Positions 7,673 through 15,395 of a DNA stretch of 29,709 nt are shown in pieces. Within the stretch, counting starts at the first letter, position 1, and the number at the start of each line of letters is the position of its first letter. The notes under the pieces were generated by a model. That model searched no databases. It was not told the origin of the DNA and saw only the letters and a list, made by a program, of their open reading frames with translations. The translations under genes were made by a program, and so were the position numbers. Location of the stretch: assembly GCA_035293845.1 (NCBI GenBank), contig DATGMB010000302.1, positions 1 through 29,709 of the forward strand, given 5' to 3'. The stretch comes from DATGMB01 sp035293845 (GTDB taxonomy: Bacteria > Acidobacteriota > Terriglobia > Bryobacterales > Bryobacteraceae).

Positions 7673-8725
7673 GTGAAGCGATTTCCTTTCCTCGACTGGA
7701 TGCGTGGGCTTGCCATAGTGATCATGATCCAGTGCCATGTATTCAACTCGCTGACGATGCCCGCGGTGCGCGGCAGCGGGCCTTACGTGCTCTCGCAATT
7801 CGTCGGCGGGATGGCGGCGCCGCTGTTCCTGTTCATGGCCGGGATGACCCTGGCCTTCCAGATGGACAGCCAGGACCGTAAGCACCGCGCTCCGCTGCAG
7901 CGCTGGATCGCGGCGTTGCGGCGCGCGGGCTACGTGTGGGGCATCGCGTATCTGTTCCGCCTCTCGAATTGCGTGGCGATGCTACCGCATCCCCAGTGGC
8001 AGGAATTTCTGAAGGTAGACATCCTGAACTGCATGGGTCTCGCGATGGCCGTGTTTGCGGCGGCCGCGGCGGTCGATGGCAGCGTGCGCGCGCGCTGGGC
8101 GGCTGCAGGGGCGCTGGCGGTCGCGGCGGCGTCGCCGGTGGTGGCCAATCTGGACTGGGGCGCGACACCTTCACTGATCCAGGAATATCTGGCGCCGGGA
8201 CACGGCCGCGGCCATTTCCCGTTTTTTCCGTGTGCCTCGTACCTGGGGTTCGGCCTCGCGGCCGGTACGATGGTCAAGCGGACGGCGGCCGAGCGCATGG
8301 AGAGGCTGATGCAGTGGAGCGTGATCGTGGGCCTGGTCCTGATCCTCGCGGCGGAGTACTTTGCGAACGTGCCGTATTCGATCTACGAAAAATCGAATTT
8401 CTGGACGGATAGCCCGGCGCTCATCCTGATCCGCACGGGGATCGCGCTTCTGATGCTGGCAGGCTGCTATGTATGGACGGAATACGGCGCCGGCGCGGGA
8501 TGGAGCTGGATGCAGGCGCTGGGAAAGAACTCGCTCATGGTGTACTGGGTCCACGTGATGCTGGTCTACGGCAACATCGCGAAACCGTGGAAGCAGGCGC
8601 TCGGCATCGGGCAGGCGGCGCTCGCGACGGCGGTGGTCACCGCGTCGATGGTCGGGCTCTCGGCAGCGTGGATGTGGCGCAAAGCGCGGCAGGCCGAGCG
8701 CTGGCGGCCCGCGGCAGCGGCGTAA
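7673..8725 (+). CDS. membrane acyltransferase-like protein (heparan-alpha-glucosaminide N-acetyltransferase/DUF1624 type)
   Basis: The 350-residue polytopic inner-membrane protein starts at GTG 7673. The opening FPFLDWMRGLAIVIMIQCHV and the following GGMAAPLFLFMAGMTLAFQMD are the hallmark of the HGSNAT-like/YeiB acyltransferase superfamily. The His in QCHV corresponds to the conserved catalytic-region His of such families. About nine further hydrophobic segments follow, and NSLMVYWVHVMLVYG near residue 290 is the family's conserved late segment. It probably transfers an acyl group to a sugar or lipid at the membrane (inference). TATTAT (7656-7661) lies 11 nt before the start, leaving almost no leader. 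Confidence 0.85.
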   Translation: MKRFPFLDWMRGLAIVIMIQCHVFNSLTMPAVRGSGPYVLSQFVGGMAAPLFLFMAGMTLAFQMDSQDRKHRAPLQRWIAALRRAGYVWGIAYLFRLSNCVAMLPHPQWQEFLKVDILNCMGLAMAVFAAAAAVDGSVRARWAAAGALAVAAASPVVANLDWGATPSLIQEYLAPGHGRGHFPFFPCASYLGFGLAAGTMVKRTAAERMERLMQWSVIVGLVLILAAEYFANVPYSIYEKSNFWTDSPALILIRTGIALLMLAGCYVWTEYGAGAGWSWMQALGKNSLMVYWVHVMLVYGNIAKPWKQALGIGQAALATAVVTASMVGLSAAWMWRKARQAERWRPAAAA

Positions 8726-8777
8726 CGGAGCGGGCGCCCGAATACGGGTGGCGGGGCCGCGCCACCGGCTCCGGATC

Positions 8778-8783
8778 TATAGT
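8778..8783 (+). promoter_or_regulatory. -10-like hexamer TATAGT, leaderless start
   Basis: TATAGT matches 5 of 6 consensus bases and ends 7 nt before the ATG at 8791, so transcription would begin at or next to the start codon. The only purine-rich sequence, TGAGGT, abuts the ATG with no spacing and is a poor ribosome site. Confidence 0.45.
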
Positions 8784-8790
8784 ATGAGGT

Positions 8791-9807
8791 ATGCGATCGT
8801 GGAAAATCGCCGCGCTGTGTACGCTGGCCGCCGCGGCCGGTGCCCAGAGCGGTAGCACGGTGGCGGAGACGGTCACGGCGGTCACCGGCGCGCTTCAGAC
8901 CGGGCAGTCCGATGCCGCCATCGCGCGGTCGCTGCACAAGCTCCGTCTCACCGAGCGCCTGGAAGATCGCATCGTCGAGGAACTCCAGAGCGCGGGCGCA
9001 GGTCCGAAGACACTGGCCGAGCTCCAACGCCTGCACGACGCGACCCTCCGCCTGGCGCCGCCGGACCCCGCCCCCGCGTTCCATCACGGGCCGCCGCCCT
9101 CCGCCGCCGAACAGCGCGGCCTGATCGCTGCGGCGCGTGCGATGGCCCTCGAATATGCGCAATCGCTGCCCGATTTCATCTGCCAGGAGACCGTACGCCG
9201 GTACGAGAGCAACGGCGGCGCCTGGGACCTCAAGGATACGCTGGAGCTCCGGCTCACCTATTTCGACCGGAGGGAGGACTACCGCCTCATCGCGCGCAAC
9301 GGGCGCGCCACCAGCCTCTCTTACCGCGAAACCGGCGGCGCCGTGACCGAGGGGGAATTCGGCACCACGCTGCTCTCGATCTTCGCGCCCGATTCGGAAA
9401 CTGACTTCCACTGGGACCACTGGACCACACTCCGCCACAGCGAGGCCCATGTATTTCGCTTTCGCATCGCTCTCGAACGCTCGACCTACCGTATTGCCGT
9501 CGGGCGTTCCGTCCGCGGGCCGGTTGAGGAGGTCATCACGGGACAGCGAGGACTTGTTTATGTGGATGCCGCCAGCGGCCGCATCGTGCGCGTGATTGCC
9601 GAGTCCGAAGCGATCCCGCCGGATTTCCCGGTGCGCTCCTCTTCCCGGACGGTCGACTACGGCTTCGCGAGAGTCGGCGACCGCACGTACCTGCTGCCGC
9701 TCCGCGCCGAAGCACGCATCGATGCCGGCAGGCTACAGACGCGAAACGTCGTGGAATTTCACGATTACCGGAAATTCGAAGGCCAGTCGACGATTACGTT
9801 TCATTGA
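8791..9807 (+). CDS. secreted protein of unknown function (Acidobacteria-type family)
   Basis: A 338-residue protein with a signal peptide (MRSWKIAALCTLAAAAGAQS). Residues 25-100 are a helical, Ala/Leu-rich segment. The conserved part is about 108-338: ALEYAQSLPDFICQETVRRY, then TLELRLTYFDRREDYRLIAR, GEFGTTLLSIFAPDSETDF, YRIAVGRSV, GLVYVDAASGRIVRV, PVRSSSRTVDYGF, YLLPLRAEARI, and NVVEFHDYRKFEGQSTITFH. The many short beta strands resemble lipoprotein-carrier or outer-membrane-lipoprotein-sorting folds (my impression, unproved). I recall this pattern from many Acidobacteria genomes in numerous copies without an assigned role. It stands alone, convergent with the PAS kinase (8 nt gap). Confidence 0.8.
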   Translation: MRSWKIAALCTLAAAAGAQSGSTVAETVTAVTGALQTGQSDAAIARSLHKLRLTERLEDRIVEELQSAGAGPKTLAELQRLHDATLRLAPPDPAPAFHHGPPPSAAEQRGLIAAARAMALEYAQSLPDFICQETVRRYESNGGAWDLKDTLELRLTYFDRREDYRLIARNGRATSLSYRETGGAVTEGEFGTTLLSIFAPDSETDFHWDHWTTLRHSEAHVFRFRIALERSTYRIAVGRSVRGPVEEVITGQRGLVYVDAASGRIVRVIAESEAIPPDFPVRSSSRTVDYGFARVGDRTYLLPLRAEARIDAGRLQTRNVVEFHDYRKFEGQSTITFH

Positions 9808-9815
9808 GGCCGGCG

Positions 9816-11687
9816 CTACGGCTCCGGCTCCGGCGCGGGCGGTAGAAATACCAGGAATACCGTGCCCGCCCCGGGCATGCTCCGCACCCGCACGGCGCCG
9901 CGCGCAGCCCGCACGATACCGGCTATCGCCGCCAGGCCGAGTCCGCGTCCCATGAACTTCGTCGTGAAGAACGGGTCGAAAATGCGGACCAGCGTGGCGG
10001 GATCCATTCCCGGTCCGTTATCCCGCACTTCGAGAACGCAGTAATCGCCGGGGGGAAGCTGTTCGGTGGCGAAGCGCTCCGCGGCGGCCTTGGCGCCGAT
10101 GTGCTCCACGCGCAGTGCCAGCCAGATCTCGCCGCCTTCCCGGTCGCCGATCGCCTCCACCGCGTTGGTCACCAGCCCGTCCACGACCTGGCGCAACTGC
10201 TCGGCGGAGATCAGGGCCGCCGGCAGGCGAGCTGGGAGATCGAGGTGCAGCCGGATATTCGCCGGGAGCCTGGTCTCGAGCCGCTCCGCCTCCTGGCCGA
10301 TCGCTTCCCGTATATCCGTGGCGGGCGGGCTCAGTTGCGCCTGGCCCGCGCTGGCCAGCAGCTTGCTGACGAGTGTGGCCGCCCGCTCGCCGGCGGAGAT
10401 GATATCGCGGACCAGGGCGTAGGCGCGCGCGTTATTGCCGGCGACGTGCTGATCGAGCAGCAGGCTGGCGTTTCCGATAATCGCGGTCAGGAGATTGTTG
10501 AGATTGTGCGCCATCCCCGCCGCGAGCATCGAGACGGCTTCCAGCTTCATCCGTTCCGCTTTGATCTGCTGCACGTGGCTGCGCTCTGCCACGTCCACCA
10601 TGAGCGCCATAACGCGCACTTCCGGCTCGCGCGCCAGCAGCATCGCGGCGAGGAGCACCGGCACGCGGCGGCCATCCTTACTGAGGAAGGTCAGCTCGAA
10701 GGGCGGGCACTCGCCTCCCGCGAGCACCTCCTCGAATTTCCGGCGCGCCAACTCGCGCTCCTCAGGAGGAATGATCGACAACCACGTGATCCGGCCGCTA
10801 TCGAAATCCTGCCGGGTCTGGCCGATCATCCGCAGGAAGACGTCGTTGACCTCCAGGACCCGCTCCGGACTACCAATGAGAAGCCCGACCAGGTGTCCCT
10901 CGAAAAGCCGGCGGAATCGCTTTTCGTTGACCTCGAGCGCTGCTTCGTCCCGCTTGTGTTTCTCCACGTCTTCCAGCAGGACGCACCAGTGGAGGATCCG
11001 CCCTGCCTCATCCCGCAGGGGAACGCCAATGCCCTTGTACCAGTGGGGCGGACCTTCCCGGCCGGACACGCGGAATTCGACATCGAAACGCTCGCCGGTC
11101 TCGATCGATTTCTTCCAGGCCTCACGGCACGTACCGCGGTCCTCCGGCAGAATGGCATTCAGCCAGCCGTGCCGGAGCACGTCGCGCAGACGGAGGCCGG
11201 TAAAGTTCAGGAAATGGGCGTTCGCGAAAACGATCCGGCCGCTGGGCCGCGCGTACAGAACGCCGTCGGGGAGGCCCTCGACGATTTCGGCCCAGCGGCG
11301 CGCGCGGTGTCTCGTGCCGCGTAGGCGGGCCGGTTCGGGGGGGCGCTCGATGAAGACCCCGAGAGTGGCGGGCTCGCCCTCGTAGAGAATCTGCGTGCGG
11401 GTCATATCTACTTCCACGGCGGTCCCATCCGCGCGGTGTAACCGCTGCCGGGATGGCGCTGTTGTTTCGGCGTTCACTTCGCGTTGCGGAATCGAGAACA
11501 TTGCGGCGCTCACTCCGTTCCAAAACTCCGACAATCCGAGACCGGCGGCTTGCTCGGGATCCGGAAGTCCGAGTAGCCGCGCCATTTGCGGGTTCGCATA
11601 TTGAATGGTCCCTCGCGCATGAATGCAGGCCGGTACCGGCAGGACTCGCAGCGCGCTGCGATAGCCATTGCTACTGCCCGGATCAAT
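9816..11687 (-). CDS. multi-PAS sensor histidine kinase with non-standard start
   Basis: A cytoplasmic kinase with three PAS domains followed by HisKA and HATPase_c. From the first usual ATG (11585) it is 589 residues, but that start cuts the first PAS in half. The same frame upstream reads LPVPACIHARGTIQYANPQ, the missing PAS half. No ATG, GTG or TTG exists in this frame before the stop at 11778. The best start is ATT at 11685-11687, preceded by GGGAGGG (11694-11700) at 6-nt spacing, giving 623 residues. The H box is AAGMAHNLNNLLTAIIGN (His360 counting from the ATG), with Asn following His. The N box is VTNAVEAIGD, and DNGPGMD, FDPFFTTKF and GRGLGLA complete the ATP site. No receiver domain or response regulator is adjacent. 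PAS ligands are unknown. Confidence 0.92.
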   Translation of the reverse strand: MDPGSSNGYRSALRVLPVPACIHARGTIQYANPQMARLLGLPDPEQAAGLGLSEFWNGVSAAMFSIPQREVNAETTAPSRQRLHRADGTAVEVDMTRTQILYEGEPATLGVFIERPPEPARLRGTRHRARRWAEIVEGLPDGVLYARPSGRIVFANAHFLNFTGLRLRDVLRHGWLNAILPEDRGTCREAWKKSIETGERFDVEFRVSGREGPPHWYKGIGVPLRDEAGRILHWCVLLEDVEKHKRDEAALEVNEKRFRRLFEGHLVGLLIGSPERVLEVNDVFLRMIGQTRQDFDSGRITWLSIIPPEERELARRKFEEVLAGGECPPFELTFLSKDGRRVPVLLAAMLLAREPEVRVMALMVDVAERSHVQQIKAERMKLEAVSMLAAGMAHNLNNLLTAIIGNASLLLDQHVAGNNARAYALVRDIISAGERAATLVSKLLASAGQAQLSPPATDIREAIGQEAERLETRLPANIRLHLDLPARLPAALISAEQLRQVVDGLVTNAVEAIGDREGGEIWLALRVEHIGAKAAAERFATEQLPPGDYCVLEVRDNGPGMDPATLVRIFDPFFTTKFMGRGLGLAAIAGIVRAARGAVRVRSMPGAGTVFLVFLPPAPEPEP

Positions 11688-11730
11688 AGCCGACCCTCCC
11701 GTAGTTTTGGTACTCCTAGGTCTTGGCAGA

Positions 11731-11736
11731 ACTATA
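11731..11736 (-). promoter_or_regulatory. -10 hexamer TATAGT upstream of the PAS kinase
   Basis: On the minus strand TATAGT (5 of 6 consensus) lies about 44 nt before the proposed ATT start at 11687. A transcript starting near 11724 would carry the GGGAGGG ribosome site in a leader of about 37 nt. This supports a gene start upstream of the ATG at 11585. No clear -35 is seen. Confidence 0.4.
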
Positions 11737-11963
11737 GCATGGGCATTAGGAATTCCGAAAAGAAGGTGTGCGCATTCTTACTTCCTCTCCCTATGGGCAC
11801 ATACAGTCCACCTGGGTGCGCCGCTTGTTCAGCCGCTCACTCCGCAGCGCCCCAGGCACTTTCCCGCTAACGCGCGAAACCAACGCGCGGATCGGTGTTA
11901 GAATCTCGGTTGAAACAGGAACCTGGAAGCGGCCTCGCCGCCGTCTTCTTTGAGAGGTGCCCC

Positions 11964-12530
11964 GTGTCTTCGTTTATTCAGAACCAGTTTGAACGGAACG
12001 TGATCACCACGTCGGTCGATTACGTTTTCAACTGGGCCCGCAAATCGTCCGTCTGGCCTCTAACCTTCGGACTGGCCTGCTGCGCCATCGAGATGATCGC
12101 GTCCAGTACTTCGCGCTTCGATATTGCGCGCTTCGGAGCGGAAGTGTTCCGGCCGAGCCCGCGCCAATCGGACCTGATGATCGTGGCCGGCACGGTGACG
12201 CTCAAGATGGCGCCGGTTCTGAAGCGCATCTGGGACCAGATGCCGGACCCGAAGTGGTGCATCTCGATGGGCGCCTGCTCGAGCGTGGGCGGACCATTCA
12301 ACACTTATGCCGTTCTGCAGGGCGTCGATAAAATCGTGCCCGTGGACGTCTATGTGACGGGCTGCCCGCCGCGGCCGGAGAACCTGTTTTATGCGCTGCT
12401 GAAATTGCAGGACAAAATCGACCAGATGACCACGCTGGTGAAGCGGCCTACCGAGGTCCGGCTGGATGAATCGATGCTGGAAAGCTTCAAGCAGCAGGTG
12501 CGGATCGCTCAGATTCAGAATCCAGCGTAA
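11964..12530 (+). CDS. nuoB: NADH-quinone oxidoreductase subunit B
   Basis: The 188-residue protein is the PSST/NuoB subunit of respiratory complex I, which holds the terminal Fe-S cluster N2 next to the quinone site. All four ligands are present: the tandem Cys39-Cys40 in GLACCAIEMI, Cys105 in SMGACSSVGG and Cys134 in VTGCPPRPE. The GTG at 11964 has GAGAGG (11952-11957) 6 nt upstream. An in-frame GTG at 11895 would add 23 unconserved residues. TAGAAT at 11899-11904 is a possible -10 box. The odd point is context: no other nuo gene is visible on either side, so this is an isolated copy or a separated member of a dispersed complex I set. It is followed closely by pgeF. Confidence 0.95.
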   Translation: MSSFIQNQFERNVITTSVDYVFNWARKSSVWPLTFGLACCAIEMIASSTSRFDIARFGAEVFRPSPRQSDLMIVAGTVTLKMAPVLKRIWDQMPDPKWCISMGACSSVGGPFNTYAVLQGVDKIVPVDVYVTGCPPRPENLFYALLKLQDKIDQMTTLVKRPTEVRLDESMLESFKQQVRIAQIQNPA

Positions 12531-12541
12531 CTTTCCCGGCC

Positions 12542-13183
12542 TTGTTTTATCGCGACTCTCAACACATCTACCGCGCCGCCGCGCTCGATTATTTCCCGTG
12601 GCTGGTGCACGGTTTCGGTACGCGCCACGCCGATATTCCCACGCAGTTTGCCCAGCTTGCCACGCTGAAGCAGATTCACTCGGCTTCCTGCGTCGCCGCC
12701 GGAGGCCGGCGCGGCATCCTCGGGCAGGGTGACGCCCTGCTCGAAAATACGCCCGGCGCAGTCGTCGCCGTGAAGACGGCCGATTGCGTGCCGCTGCTTC
12801 TGGTCGATGCCCGCCGCCGCGCCGTGGCCGCGGTCCACGCGGGGTGGCGCGGGACGGCCGCGGGCATCGCCGCTTCGGCCCTGGCCGCCATGGGCGAACG
12901 TTTCGGCACGCATCCCGCCGATGTGCACGCCGCCATCGGCCCCGCCATCGGCCCGTGCTGCTACGAGGTCGGACCGGAGGTGGCCGCACAATTTGGCGAG
13001 CAGGGCCGGGTGCGCCTCGATCTCCCCGCCATCAATCGCCGCCAACTCCTCGAAGCAGGCGTAACGGCGGATCGCATCCATGCGTCGAACTTATGCACGA
13101 TGTGCCGCGCCGGAGAGTTCGATTCCTTCCGGCGTGACGGCGAAGCTGCCGGGCGGATGTTTTCATTCATTGGAATCCTGTAA
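12542..13183 (+). CDS. pgeF: YfiH/PgeF family (peptidoglycan editing factor, multicopper-polyphenol-oxidase-like)
   Basis: The 213-residue protein has all family motifs: LKQIHSA (His46), VKTADCVPLLLVD (Cys82), VHAGWRGTAAGI (His99), GPAIGPCCYEVGPEV, and CTMC with FDSFRRDGE near the end. The His/Cys/His set forms the catalytic zinc site of this family, whose E. coli member removes misincorporated L-Ser from peptidoglycan precursors; earlier reports called it a laccase. The start appears to be TTG at 12542. The frame is closed by TGA at 12467-12469 and contains no ATG or GTG in between, although SSVTFPA just before the TTG also looks coding. No ribosome site is evident, so it likely depends on translation through nuoB, 11 nt upstream. 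Confidence 0.93.
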   Translation: MFYRDSQHIYRAAALDYFPWLVHGFGTRHADIPTQFAQLATLKQIHSASCVAAGGRRGILGQGDALLENTPGAVVAVKTADCVPLLLVDARRRAVAAVHAGWRGTAAGIAASALAAMGERFGTHPADVHAAIGPAIGPCCYEVGPEVAAQFGEQGRVRLDLPAINRRQLLEAGVTADRIHASNLCTMCRAGEFDSFRRDGEAAGRMFSFIGIL

Positions 13184-13240
13184 CGCAGGCCGATCCTGCG
13201 GACCGCCCGCTCCCGGCCCGGCGGCGGATCATGAGGTCGA

Positions 13241-13939
13241 ATGTTTACCTGGATTTGCCCGCGCTGCGGGCGTGAAGTTCCTCCGTCGTATGACGAATGC
13301 CCGGATTGCGCCAAGGCCGCGCAGCCCGCCGCCGCCGCGCCGCAGCCTCCGGCATCCACCGCACCGGCTCCGGCTGCTCCGGTGTACGCCGCCGCGTAAC
13401 ATGCTGCGCCGCCGTACGCTCCAGCCGGATCTTCCGCACGGCCTCCGGCCGCGCCGCGCGGTCCGCTCCCCACGTGGCTGCTGACGATCGTGTTCGCGCT
13501 GGCATTTGTCGGGCTCGTCGGCGGAGTCTATTGGCTGGTAGGGGCTATGAAGGGATCGCCCGCCGGAGCGGCCGCCAAACAGCTCGCGGCCGCCGAGAGC
13601 CCCGCGGCCAAGCCGGGCTCCAGTCCGAGCCCGTACCAGAAGTACATCGAGATCTCGGGCATCCGTTTCCTGGAAAATGCGAAAAAGAAGCCGGAAGTGC
13701 GTTTCGTGGTCACCAACCACTCGGGCGCCGCAATCGACGGGCTCTCCGGCAACGTCACGATTTGGGCCCGTACGCGGAAGTCGGAGGAGGAAGCCGCCGG
13801 CACGTTCCAGTTCACGACCAATATCGGCGCCTGGGAGACCAAGGACCTTTCGGTCCCGCTGAGTACTAAGCTCCAGATGATCGAGCTGCCGGACTGGCAG
13901 AACACGACCGCGGACGTTCAGATCACGGCGCCACGGTAG
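13241..13939 (+). pseudogene. zinc-ribbon/proline-linker/membrane protein split by an in-frame TAA
   Basis: A single frame from ATG 13241 to 13939 would encode 232 residues if not stopped. Residues 1-25 are a zinc ribbon (CPRCGREVPPSYDECPDC). A Pro/Ala-rich linker follows. After residue 52 there is a TAA at 13397-13399. The same frame then continues with HAAPPYAPAG in the same linker style, a membrane segment (LPTWLLTIVFALAFVGLVGG) and a beta-rich C-terminal domain (YQKYIEISGIRFLE and NHSGAAIDGLSGNVTIWART). The flanking halves fit as one protein known to me from related Acidobacteria, and TAA is one C-to-T change from CAA (Gln). The GTG at 13490 could start the second half but has no ribosome site and lies inside the membrane segment. 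Either a genuine nonsense mutation, readthrough or a sequence error. Confidence 0.75.
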
Positions 13940-15332
13940 TCCGGGCTCCGAGCTTCCCCAGATTCTCCCGCGCCTCGTCGAGCGCCGGATCGATGGCGAG
14001 CGCCCGCTCGAAATCGGCGCGCGCGGCATCGCGCTGCCCCATCGCCGCCAGCGCCACGCCGCGATCGTTGAGGTAGCGTGCGTCGCGGGGCGCGAGTGCC
14101 AATGCGCGTCCGAATTCGGCCAGGGCGGCATCGGCTTCGCCTTCCGCCAGCAGGATGCGGCCCGTTTCGGCCGCGACGGCGGGATCCTGGGGCGCTTCCG
14201 TTCTCGCCTGCGCCAGCAGCTTCAAGCCGTCGGCGGGCGGCAGCGCCCGAGCCAGTTGGATCTTCGGACGGATCTTGTGCGGCGCGCGCGCCACGGCTTC
14301 GCCCCATAGCGAACGGTCGCTCATCCACACCCCTGTGCGAAAGATGCTGAGAATCGCCAGCGCCACCGCCGCGGCGCGATCCAGCCGCATTCTCACGAGC
14401 CAGATTGCCGCCGCTGCGGCAAACCAAAGCAGCGGGAAGTACAAGCGCCGGTCGGCCGCAAGGTCCGCCGCGGGGAAAATCGTGGAGCTGGGAATCAGCA
14501 GGATAAGTCCGGCTATTGCCCATCTCGCATGTCGCCAGGCGAGAACCGCAAGTGCCGCGACGGCCGCCCACGCCGCGAGTCCGAGCCACAACGCGGGCAC
14601 GCGGATGTCGGGATCGATGGTAAATCCGTACGGCACGACCATCAGGCGCAGATAGCGCAGGATGACCGGCCCCTGCGCGAGGAGATAGCTGGCAGGCGAT
14701 ATCCCGGCCTGCAAGCCCGCCGGCGCGCCGGGGGTGACCGCGGTGGCGTAGATGGTCCGCAACCCCGCCGCGAGCGAGAGCGCGAGCATGACGGCAATCT
14801 GCGGAAACCGGCGCGGCTCGCCCTTGGTTCGCGAAAGCCACCATAGCAGCAGCGGAAACGCGGCGACTTCCTCCTTCGCCAGCAGCGCCGCCGCAAACCA
14901 GCCTACCGCCCGCCAACGCCGCCCCTCGAGCCAATCGCGCAACGACGCCAGGCAAAGCAGCGTCGCCAGCACGATGCTGCGCGCCCACACATAATCCACC
15001 GCCTCGGCCTGTATGGGATGAAGCGCGAAGATCGCCGCCGCGGCTAGCGCCGTCCGCTCCGGCAGTAACCGCCGCAGGCACGCGTAAGCCAGCAGAACCG
15101 CGCCCATGTGCAGCGCCAGGTTCACCGCGTGATAGCCCACAGGATTGCGGCCGCCCAGCGCGTAATTGAGCCAGAAAGTCAGATCGGTGAGCGGCCGCGT
15201 TTCCCGCAGCGTGAGCAGCTTGCCGGGAGAAGGATGGTCGAAAATGGCATAATCGTCAAAGTGAAAGCCCGAACCGAGCGAAGCCCCGAACGCGGCGAGC
15301 GTCGCGGCGGCCAGAAGAAGTCGCGACCGCAT
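13923..15332 (-). CDS. TMTC-like polytopic membrane protein with C-terminal TPR repeats
   Basis: A 469-residue protein. Near the N terminus SGFHFDDYAIFDHP carries the Asp-Asp pair expected at the catalytic loop of GT-C glycosyltransferases. LNYALGGRNPVGYHAVNLAL and AIFALHPIQAEAVDYVWARS are the motifs of TMTC/DUF1736-type proteins. About ten hydrophobic segments span residues 5-345. The last 110 residues contain TPR-like helical pairs (for example AALAEFGRALALAPRDARYL and ARADFERALAIDPALDEARE). TMTC homologues in animals are O-mannosyltransferases; bacterial members are uncharacterised, so protein O-glycosylation is a family-based guess. It overlaps the split zinc-ribbon gene by 17 nt at their 3' ends and is divergent from nth. 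Confidence 0.85.
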   Translation of the reverse strand: MRSRLLLAAATLAAFGASLGSGFHFDDYAIFDHPSPGKLLTLRETRPLTDLTFWLNYALGGRNPVGYHAVNLALHMGAVLLAYACLRRLLPERTALAAAAIFALHPIQAEAVDYVWARSIVLATLLCLASLRDWLEGRRWRAVGWFAAALLAKEEVAAFPLLLWWLSRTKGEPRRFPQIAVMLALSLAAGLRTIYATAVTPGAPAGLQAGISPASYLLAQGPVILRYLRLMVVPYGFTIDPDIRVPALWLGLAAWAAVAALAVLAWRHARWAIAGLILLIPSSTIFPAADLAADRRLYFPLLWFAAAAAIWLVRMRLDRAAAVALAILSIFRTGVWMSDRSLWGEAVARAPHKIRPKIQLARALPPADGLKLLAQARTEAPQDPAVAAETGRILLAEGEADAALAEFGRALALAPRDARYLNDRGVALAAMGQRDAARADFERALAIDPALDEARENLGKLGARTTVAP

Positions 15333-15395
15333 GGATCTCTACCAGCTTACGACGGCGCCCCGTCGCGGACCGCGGCTGCTCCGCCGGCCGGCCGC

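Noticed and set aside
8747..8766. Hairpin GGTGGCG - loop - CGCCACC between the acyltransferase-like gene and the secreted-protein gene
   Set aside because: Stem of 7 bp without a U-run in very GC-rich DNA; chance occurrence is likely, so not called a terminator.
10506..10509. Asn after the phospho-His in the PAS kinase H box (HNLNN) as a sign of inactivity
   Set aside because: Asn at this position occurs in other HisKA kinases, and the ATP-binding motifs are intact.
10101..11324. 407-residue plus-strand ORF
   Set aside because: Antisense to the PAS histidine kinase, whose domains are unmistakable; the shadow has skewed composition and no domain.
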